A stretch of 64,000 nucleotides of DNA from an uncultured Draconibacterium sp. GTDB taxonomy: Bacteria; Bacteroidota; Bacteroidia; Bacteroidales; Prolixibacteraceae. The stretch lies in NCBI RefSeq assembly GCF_963676815.1, contig NZ_OY781365.1, positions 372,001 to 436,000 of the forward strand, written 5' to 3'. Each line of letters opens with the position of its first letter. The first letter of the stretch is position 1. Below the pieces are notes generated by a model that worked only from the letters and a program-made list of their open reading frames with translations, was not told the origin of the DNA and ran no database searches. Shown piece by piece: positions 17,633 through 24,611 of this stretch. The translations under genes were made by a program, and so were the position numbers.

Positions 17633-18844
17633 TTATTTAAAAAGCTGAGGTGCAAAAGTATTCAGGTAAATCCGCCAGTTCGACCAGGTATGTCCACCAG
17701 AAGTTACAAAAAACTCATGTTTACATCCTGTATCTGTCAGCATTTTATCCAGATTTTTAGCCGATTCAAAAAGGAAATCTGAATCGCCACAAGCCAGGAA
17801 GTACAGTTTGTAACCTTCCTTGTTTAGTGCCGTAAATTGCTTTTTATAATTATTCATCATCTCTTCCTCATCAACCTGGTTGTTTCCAAAACGCATACCA
17901 CCAATTCCCATACTTAATGGGCAGATGTAATCGAAAAATCCCGGATACATCAAAGAAGTAGCAATGGTATGCCCACCACCCATTGAAAGACCAGCAATTG
18001 CACGCGATTTTGGTTTCGCATCAACGCGGTAAGTTTTTTCAATGAACGGAACAATGTCTTCAACAATACTTTTAGGATAATCGTTACTCATCATTCCCGC
18101 TCCGGGGCCATTATTTTCTCTTGGTTTTTCATCGATCATTAAAGTACGCGCTGCATATTGCGTTGGATTTCCGTTTGGCATTACACAAATCATCGGTTTC
18201 GCCAAACCTTTTTCAATCAGGTTATCCAAAATCTGGCAGGCACGTCCCATGGTACTCCATGCATCTTCGTCGCCACCGGCACCATGCAACAGGTAAAGTA
18301 CAGGGTATTTATCTTTGCTGTCGGCATACCCGTATGGTGTGTACACAAACAAACGACGGGTCATTCCCAAAGTTGGCGAATCGTACCAAACCTGGTTAAG
18401 GTTACCGCGTTCGTTGGCTTCAAAGTAGTTTTCAGTCAATTCGCCAGGAACCAGCAACACGCTTAAATAACGAGTTCCGTCGCGTTGCATAAAAATATTG
18501 TTGGGGTCGTTTACAGATACTCCGTCAACAATAAAGCTGTAAGTGTAAAGTTCCGGCTCGGGCATTGGCACTGTAACCGACCACAAACCATTTTCGCCTT
18601 TTACCATATCAATGTTTCCGGGCATATCCATCGATCCAAACGGAGTTTCTCTTTTTACAGTTGGGGCAAAACCACCAGTTAGTTTAACATCATCGGCATA
18701 AGGAGCAGAATAGCGAAAAGTAATTTCTTTATCTCCAATTTCGGGCGAAACAATACGTTCGCGGCCCATAAAGTTGCCTATTTCCTGGGCAAATGCACCT
18801 GCACAAAGCAACAATGCTATTAATGAGATTATATATTTTTTCAT
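17633..18844 (-). CDS. Exported E-set/CE1-like esterase, array copy 7
   Basis: 403 residues, the longest of the array. Signal peptide about 1-20 (AFAQ), E-set domain with a Met/Pro/Gly-rich insertion (about 62-80), then the catalytic domain with LLHGAGGDED. Triad: Ser287 in GLSMGGG, Asp356 in GDSDF, His385 in GGHTW. A lid insertion of about 30 residues follows VMPNGNP. It is paired with copy 8: both begin with NFMGR after the signal and share ELTENYFEAN and QILDNLIEKGLAKPMIC, so they are a recent duplication. The gap between them is 26 bases. Confidence 0.88.
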   Translation of the reverse strand: MKKYIISLIALLLCAGAFAQEIGNFMGRERIVSPEIGDKEITFRYSAPYADDVKLTGGFAPTVKRETPFGSMDMPGNIDMVKGENGLWSVTVPMPEPELYTYSFIVDGVSVNDPNNIFMQRDGTRYLSVLLVPGELTENYFEANERGNLNQVWYDSPTLGMTRRLFVYTPYGYADSKDKYPVLYLLHGAGGDEDAWSTMGRACQILDNLIEKGLAKPMICVMPNGNPTQYAARTLMIDEKPRENNGPGAGMMSNDYPKSIVEDIVPFIEKTYRVDAKPKSRAIAGLSMGGGHTIATSLMYPGFFDYICPLSMGIGGMRFGNNQVDEEEMMNNYKKQFTALNKEGYKLYFLACGDSDFLFESAKNLDKMLTDTGCKHEFFVTSGGHTWSNWRIYLNTFAPQLFK

Positions 18845-18870
18845 TTTTATAAATTGATTGATTTAGAAGT

Positions 18871-20010
18871 CTATTTAAAAAGAAGCGGTGCAAAAGTATT
18901 CAGGTAAACACGCCAGTTTGCCCAGGTGTGACCGCCTTCGGTAACAAAGAAAGTATGTTCCATTCCGTTGCGGGTAAGTGCTTCATCGAGATTTACACTG
19001 CTTTGGTAAGCCAGAAAATCGTCTTTTCCGCAGCCAATCCAGTACAATTTATAACCGGCTGCTTTAATTTTCTGCAATTGAGGATCGATTACATCAGGTT
19101 CCCCTCTCATTCCTGAGCTTAACGGAAGAATGTAATCAAAAACTCCCGGATAATTAACGGTAACAGAAGTTGTATGTCCGCCACCCATTGAAAGACCGGA
19201 AACCGCTCTGGCCTCTGGCTTCGCAATTACGCGGTAATGACCTTCGATGTATGGAATAATGTCTTTTACCAAACTGTTGATGTAATCATTTCGTGTTGCC
19301 TCGTTTCGGTAATCAAATGGTTTTTCCTCAAGCATTTGAGTTCTGGCAGCCTGCTGACCCGGATTTCCGTTTGGCATTACACAAATCATTGGTTTTGCCA
19401 GTCCCTTTTCAATCAGGTTATCCAAAATCTGACGGGCGCGCCCCATGGTACTCCATGCATCTTCGTCGCCACCACCACCGTGTAGCAAATATAAAACCGG
19501 ATAATCTTCGCCACTGGTTTCGTAACCGAAAGGCGTGTACACAAACATGCGACGATTGATTCCAAGTGTTGGCGAGTCGTACCAAACTTTAGAAAGATTT
19601 CCGTGCTGGTTGGCTTCAAAATAATTTTCAGTCAGCTCGCCCGGAACAAGCAACACACTTAAGTAACGGGTTCCGTCGCGCTGCATAAAAACGTTAAGGG
19701 CATCATTCACCACTAAACCGTCTACAATAAAATTGTAGGTATACAACTCTGGCGATGGAGTTGGAACACTCACCGACCAAACACCGGCAGTATCTTTCAT
19801 CATATTAACAGACGAATTTCGGGCTTCCATCCACGAACCATAAAAACGCACCAATTTGGCATCGGGTGCAGATATTCTGAACGTTACGGTTTCTTCTCCA
19901 AATTCAGGAGAAACAACGGGTGCACGGCCCATAAAATTTGCTAATTCCTGAGCGTTAGCACCCAGAACTACAAAGAAGCAAAATAGTGCAAGGAAAAGTT
20001 TTTTCTTCAT
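18871..20010 (-). CDS. Exported E-set/CE1-like esterase, array copy 8
   Basis: 379 residues; signal peptide about 1-20 (ANAQ), E-set domain about 30-130 with GSWM, catalytic domain with LLHGGGGDED. Triad: Ser274 in GLSMGGG, Asp331 in GKDDF, His361 in GGHTW. It is the sister copy of the gene at 17633-18844 but with a shorter lid and without the Met-rich E-set insertion. Upstream, two hairpins separate it from the amidohydrolase gene, so it may head a transcription unit. Confidence 0.88.
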   Translation of the reverse strand: MKKKLFLALFCFFVVLGANAQELANFMGRAPVVSPEFGEETVTFRISAPDAKLVRFYGSWMEARNSSVNMMKDTAGVWSVSVPTPSPELYTYNFIVDGLVVNDALNVFMQRDGTRYLSVLLVPGELTENYFEANQHGNLSKVWYDSPTLGINRRMFVYTPFGYETSGEDYPVLYLLHGGGGDEDAWSTMGRARQILDNLIEKGLAKPMICVMPNGNPGQQAARTQMLEEKPFDYRNEATRNDYINSLVKDIIPYIEGHYRVIAKPEARAVSGLSMGGGHTTSVTVNYPGVFDYILPLSSGMRGEPDVIDPQLQKIKAAGYKLYWIGCGKDDFLAYQSSVNLDEALTRNGMEHTFFVTEGGHTWANWRVYLNTFAPLLFK

Positions 20011-20050
20011 TTTTTTTGTTTATTGGTTTACAATTAAGTTTAATACATTC

Positions 20051-20116
20051 TAAAATCCGGATGTTGGCCGGATCTTCTTTCCAATTACCAGACTATAGCG
20101 TGTTTAAAACACAGTC
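20051..20116 (-). terminator. Two consecutive hairpins downstream of the amidohydrolase gene
   Basis: Reading the minus strand, a bulged hairpin comes first (20116-20091, core GTGTTT/AAACAC with outer GACT/AGTC), then a 6-bp ATCCGG/CCGGAT stem with a 7-base loop (20073-20055) followed by four T. They lie in the 110-base gap between amidohydrolase and copy 8 and may end or reduce upstream transcription. The T-run is short, so the strength is uncertain. Confidence 0.5.
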
Positions 20117-20120
20117 GGTT

Positions 20121-21122
20121 TTATAATTTTTCAGGCCAGTCAAAGTCGGTTTTATCCATTCTGAAAAAACGTGCAGCATTATTGAATAAAATATCTCGTT
20201 TCTGATCTTCTGACAAGTATTGTGCGTGTTCAATTACGCCCATCGAAGTTTCGATCATACGCGGCCAGGTCATAAAGTCGGTTCCGTACATAATACGTTT
20301 GCCAAAACCGCCACGTACCAATCGTTTTATATACTCATGAACATCGTCGAGTGGGTAACTCCATATCATTCCCGAAATATCAACATACACATAGGCGTTG
20401 GCGCCCATTAAAGCCAACATGTGGTCAATCATCGGGTAACCAGCGTGTTGAACACAAACTTTCAGTTTTGGATGGCGTGCAAGTAGATCTTCCAAAAGAA
20501 AAGGATCGCCAAGCGAAGCACGATATCTTGGATTGTTAATATTAGTCATTCCGTTACCGCCGGTTCCCATATGAATTCCTGCAGGAATACCCAGTTCCTC
20601 AGCAACGGCAAAATACGGGTCGAGCGACATATCGCTTGGCGACATTCCCTGGTACTGTGGAGCCACTTCCGACATATATTTGTAAAAACCACTTTCCAAC
20701 GAATCGCGGAATTGTTCAACAGTCAACTGTCCGGGGCTGATTCCGGGAATAATTCTTCCTTCAGGAACTTCGGCCATCCAGCTGCGGATAACTCCAGGAT
20801 CGCCAAAACAAACCATGGTCATGTTCATATCTTTAATACGACCCGTAATTTCCATCTTCAACTCTTCGTCACTTGCGGCAGCTGGTAGCGGATCCAGACA
20901 ATCGGAATTAATAACATCTCCCATACCGAATTCCTCATGCGGATCGGCACCGGGCATATCGCTTAAAAACCATGGGCATAACGGACCGGAACCGGGCCTT
21001 ACCTTTGAAACATGCACATGCATATCGATAACGGGTTGGCGGGTTACTTTTTCGGTACTCTGCCCAAATGCTATCACATACGAACCAAGCATTGTAGCGA
21101 ATAATAAGAATAGGTTTTTCAT
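20121..21122 (-). CDS. Exported amidohydrolase-2 family enzyme
   Basis: 333 residues with a signal peptide (about 1-20). TIM-barrel metal hydrolase of the amidohydrolase-2 group (PF04909): His35 and His37 (DMHVHV), His184 (GIHMG), His226 (VQHAG) and Asp282 (YGTDF). Relatives include decarboxylases and hydratases of aromatic or dicarboxylic acids (ACMS and resorcylate decarboxylases) and lactonases. Export from the cytoplasm is uncommon for the family and is clear here. Among nine predicted acyl esterases, an enzyme acting on a released acid or lactone is plausible but unproven. It is 18 bases downstream of the DUF1593 gene. Confidence 0.82.
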   Translation of the reverse strand: MKNLFLLFATMLGSYVIAFGQSTEKVTRQPVIDMHVHVSKVRPGSGPLCPWFLSDMPGADPHEEFGMGDVINSDCLDPLPAAASDEELKMEITGRIKDMNMTMVCFGDPGVIRSWMAEVPEGRIIPGISPGQLTVEQFRDSLESGFYKYMSEVAPQYQGMSPSDMSLDPYFAVAEELGIPAGIHMGTGGNGMTNINNPRYRASLGDPFLLEDLLARHPKLKVCVQHAGYPMIDHMLALMGANAYVYVDISGMIWSYPLDDVHEYIKRLVRGGFGKRIMYGTDFMTWPRMIETSMGVIEHAQYLSEDQKRDILFNNAARFFRMDKTDFDWPEKL

Positions 21123-21140
21123 TTTTTAGTTTTTATTGTT

Positions 21141-22637
21141 TTAGTTTATTTGGATTACAACTCGTTGAAATCTTGTTAATGAAGGATTTCCATCGTCGGA
21201 TACTTCAAGAATTAAGTGAATGGTTTGTCCTGCTTTTGCATCATCCGGAATCCGAAACCTTATCTGCTTTTTACTTGATGATTTTACCTTTACAACATTC
21301 GGATAAGTACCAGCCTCTGCATAGTTCCACCATTTGTAGTTTATATTATCGTTATCAGGGTCGGTTGCGACACCCGAAAGTGTTACCACGTCACCGGCAT
21401 TGGCCAGAACAGCATTAATTTCAACCTCAACTATTGGCGCATGATTGGCATCTTCATAATCATTTACGCACCAATCGGCCCGGGCGGCAAAATCGTTTTG
21501 AATAACTTTTAACCAACGCAACTGCGGATAGGCAGATTCCTGCTTGCCTGTTTCCGTATTATAATCGGTTACATCGTCGCCATCTTCCCAACGATACGGA
21601 TTGGATTCTGATTGTTTAAAACGGCCTCCCAAACCACCATATGTTGGATCATCGTAATTTTCAAGACCAAAGTTCAGCAGAAACAAATACGACGGGCTAT
21701 CGCCTTCCGAAATAAAATCGTACTGTTTTCGTCCGTTCTTCTTTACCTCTTCCATACTTCCGTGCGTATGATCCGGATCGCCGGCAATGTGCTGTCCGTC
21801 GCCCCACAAATAATAGTTTTCCAACAGTGGCCCGTGATTGAATTTGATATTTTCGGAATACCACTCCCCTTCCATAAACGGTTTCAGGCTTTCGGGAACA
21901 ACCCGCGGCCACATGTAAGCAAAACTCCAGAATTGTGCAGAATTATAAATCACACGAACCTCGGGCCAGTTGGGCTCCACATACTTTTTATAGGTCGCAT
22001 CCTGATCGAGAACAGCGTAAATAACCGTTTTTTCCGATACTTTTTTGTAGATATCTTCCCAGTTTGATTTTCCTTTGTACTCTTCTTCGATAGATTTTAG
22101 CGCACGTGCCAAAGTGTTTGTTCCACCCCAAATTTGCACGTAAACAGGAGTATCGTCATCGTCGAGCAGAATATTCTTAATGAATTCCGAACCTTCGGTA
22201 ACTTTCTCCATTTCACCTTCAAAATCGATGTTACCCACACGGATAATACTCTTCAGGTATTCCGGTGTCGGATAATTGGGATCGTGCTGAATAAGGTTGG
22301 GATAAACTTTGGCGTACTTATCAGTTAACTCCTGCATCCACGTAGTTCCGGGCCAGCGCAATTCGGTTCGTTCGCCGTAAATACGTTTGGTCATTTCCAT
22401 TTCAGAAACGAAAGTTGTGCCTTTGCCATCGCCCTTGTAATGCCACTGCGAACTGCTGTAAACCAAGCCTTCAACATCCAAATTGTTGGTGTAAAGTAAA
22501 AAGCGAATAAACGAATCCATATCATCCACTTCGCCATCGGAAGTTACAATTGTGCGGGGCTTCTGCTGTGCATTTAGTTGAAATGAAAAAGCAAAAAATA
22601 CACCAAGAACAGCGTAAAGCACGATCAGTTTTTTCAT
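21141..22637 (-). CDS. DUF1593 protein (Sde182-like nucleoside-hydrolase fold plus Ig-like domain)
   Basis: 498 residues; signal peptide about 1-23 (LNAQ). The N-terminal domain resembles inosine-uridine nucleoside hydrolases, with the calcium-binding-like motif SDGEVDDMDS. The C-terminal part (about 400-498) is an Ig/cadherin-like beta-sandwich with ATDPDNDNINYKWW. The family is known as DUF1593 or Sde182-like cellulose-binding protein and is common beside glycan-degrading genes of Bacteroidota and marine bacteria. An N- or O-glycosidase or sugar-binding role is likely; the substrate is not known to me. Confidence 0.83.
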   Translation of the reverse strand: MKKLIVLYAVLGVFFAFSFQLNAQQKPRTIVTSDGEVDDMDSFIRFLLYTNNLDVEGLVYSSSQWHYKGDGKGTTFVSEMEMTKRIYGERTELRWPGTTWMQELTDKYAKVYPNLIQHDPNYPTPEYLKSIIRVGNIDFEGEMEKVTEGSEFIKNILLDDDDTPVYVQIWGGTNTLARALKSIEEEYKGKSNWEDIYKKVSEKTVIYAVLDQDATYKKYVEPNWPEVRVIYNSAQFWSFAYMWPRVVPESLKPFMEGEWYSENIKFNHGPLLENYYLWGDGQHIAGDPDHTHGSMEEVKKNGRKQYDFISEGDSPSYLFLLNFGLENYDDPTYGGLGGRFKQSESNPYRWEDGDDVTDYNTETGKQESAYPQLRWLKVIQNDFAARADWCVNDYEDANHAPIVEVEINAVLANAGDVVTLSGVATDPDNDNINYKWWNYAEAGTYPNVVKVKSSSKKQIRFRIPDDAKAGQTIHLILEVSDDGNPSLTRFQRVVIQIN

Positions 22638-22709
22638 TCAGTTTAAGTTGATACAATTGCAACAGCCGTTAATTATCAGGCTGCAGCAATTGAGTTGAGA
22701 AAGTTATAA

Positions 22710-23903
22710 TCATTTAAACAGCAAAGACACGAAATCTGACAAGTAAATCCGCCAGTTGCGCCAAATGTGGCCACCATCGGTTTCCATGTAGGTATATTTC
22801 ATTCCCATGTCGTCAAATTTGGCTCTTATCTCTTTGTTGGCATCATAAAGGAAATCGGTTTTACCGATACCCATCCAATATAATTTATAACCATTATCCA
22901 TTTGGGTTTTTAAAGTACCGTCAATGTCGCTGTAAACTTTACCCGATGCATCTTCGCGTGGCAAAAGTGCTGCCGAAAATAATCCTACATAATCGAAAGT
23001 ATTTGGATAATACCGCGAAATATGGAAAGAGTGAAAACCTCCCATTGACAAACCGGCAATGGCACGGTCTGCTTTATCGGCTTTAACGCGATAATTGCTT
23101 TCTACAAATTTCAGGATATCCATAAAATTGGCTTCAAAAATACCGTCCATTGTATTCGGAATCATAAATGCAGGTGTTACAAAACCATCGCGCCCCTCGC
23201 CCGGGGCTGCATCCTGGATTACGTTTCCGTTGGGCATAACCACAATCATTGGTTCAGCTTTGCCTTGTGCAATCAGGTTGTCAAGAATACGAGTGGCTTT
23301 TCCGTGTGCAAACCAGGCTTCCTCATCGCCACCGGCACCATGAAGCAAATAAAGTACAGGATATTTTTTGTCTGAATTTTCGTAACCCGGAGGTGTATAA
23401 ATCACTGCGCAACGATCCATATCCAATCCCGGCGAATCGTACCAGCGACGTGTTACACTTCCATGTGGAACATCCTGTACCATGTAAAGATCGGCCTTTC
23501 CTCCTTCAATAATAAAGTAGTTGGTTATGGAAGCGATATCGCGAATTACATACGGATTGCTCGGATCGGTAGTTGTAAAACCATCAATTACAAATGAATA
23601 ATCGTACAATTCTGATTCCAACGGTTCGGAAGTATACGACCAAACGCCTTTTTCATCTTTGGTCATTTCTGCTTTTCCGGGGGCTTCCATTTCTCCCATT
23701 GGCGATTGCACCATCTCTGTTGGCAAAAAATCGCCGGTAACAATTACCGATTCGGCATTGGGTGCCAATAGGCGAAATGTTACGGAGTTATCGTCATTAA
23801 TTTCAGGAGATACGATTGGCTGTCCTCCAAACAATGCTTGTTGTGCAAACGAAGAAATGCCGATTGCAATAAATAAAACAAGCAGGAAAAATCGTCTTTT
23901 CAT
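22710..23903 (-). CDS. Exported E-set/CE1-like esterase, array copy 9 (first gene)
   Basis: First gene of the array in transcription order. 397 residues; signal peptide about 1-20 (SFAQ), E-set domain about 28-140 with a Met/Pro/Gly-rich insertion (about 62-80) like that of copy 7, and a catalytic domain with LLHGAGGDEE. Triad: Ser286 in GLSMGG, Asp350 in GKTDF, His379 in GGHIW. The strand usually carrying RRMYVYTPPGYE reads RCAVIYTPPGYE. The long AT-rich gap upstream (to 24611) must hold the array promoter and the divergent GH31 promoter. Confidence 0.88.
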   Translation of the reverse strand: MKRRFFLLVLFIAIGISSFAQQALFGGQPIVSPEINDDNSVTFRLLAPNAESVIVTGDFLPTEMVQSPMGEMEAPGKAEMTKDEKGVWSYTSEPLESELYDYSFVIDGFTTTDPSNPYVIRDIASITNYFIIEGGKADLYMVQDVPHGSVTRRWYDSPGLDMDRCAVIYTPPGYENSDKKYPVLYLLHGAGGDEEAWFAHGKATRILDNLIAQGKAEPMIVVMPNGNVIQDAAPGEGRDGFVTPAFMIPNTMDGIFEANFMDILKFVESNYRVKADKADRAIAGLSMGGFHSFHISRYYPNTFDYVGLFSAALLPREDASGKVYSDIDGTLKTQMDNGYKLYWMGIGKTDFLYDANKEIRAKFDDMGMKYTYMETDGGHIWRNWRIYLSDFVSLLFK

Positions 23904-24611
23904 AATTAGATGTTTATTGAATTTAATTGTACGCTAATTTTATTGGGTCTTTGACTACAAATATCTCAATATGTTTAAATGACACAATAAAAAATACTTA
24001 AAAAAACTGACTTTTTTACTATCACTAAAACTTTATGGTTTGTTTCACAAATTGGCAGTCAATAATCAAACAAAACCAAAAATACCAGAATCTATTAAGC
24101 ACACTGCACAACACTATTCATAAAAACCTAATAATCTTACAATTAGAATCACCAAACGATTCAACTATTTTTAAGCCGGTGCTTTATGGAACATTTGATA
24201 CCCCTGTTTTTAACATTTTATACTGCACGATTAACAACTTGCTCATGTTTCTAATACATTTCTTTCATTGGGTTAAATCTCAATGGCATAATTTTACAAT
24301 CGGATTAAACAAGCAACTAAAATTTTAATGATCTGTGCAACCAGTAAAACAAATTTATATGAGCAAACCAGTTCATTCTTTAGGTGGATATTCAATCCAT
24401 ACAGTACAATAAAATATAGTTTAGTTAGATAAAAGTTAGTTAGTTAGTTAGATGTTTTCTATGGATTTAAGTCCCTTCGGGCAGGTTACACAGGCCTGCC
24501 CGGAGCTTAGATCCTTGAAAACAAAACTTTTTTCGAACCATATTTACTACACAGAAAGTTCTTTCAACAGAATAATTCATAATTTTAATTCAAAACAAAT
24601 ATCTATATCCA
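23904..24611. promoter_or_regulatory. Divergent control region between esterase array and GH31 gene
   Basis: 708 bases, strongly AT-rich, with no convincing gene. The GH31-proximal part holds TTAG tandem copies (24421-24452) and an 11-bp hairpin at 24475-24505 (arms CTTCGGGCAGG and CCTGCCCGGAG, one wobble) about 106 bases before the GH31 ATG, likely within its 5' leader. I found no exact TAnnTTTG box for the GH31 gene. Binding sites for the hybrid regulator encoded at 27572 may lie here; none can be named. Confidence 0.5.

Noticed and set aside
8563..23903. Enterochelin-esterase (Fes/IroE) interpretation of the array
   Set aside because: The fold is related, but there are no siderophore synthesis or uptake genes; all copies are exported and the surroundings are glycan-degrading.
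24035..24328. 97-codon open frame on the plus strand in the GH31/esterase divergent region
   Set aside because: Composition reads as translated AT-rich noise (many Ile, Leu, Asn, Phe), with no signal, motif or ribosome site and poor spacing to neighbours.
24421..24452. TTAG repeats as a phase-variable coding tract
   Set aside because: The repeats are outside any gene and about 160 bases before the GH31 start; at most they could affect promoter spacing.
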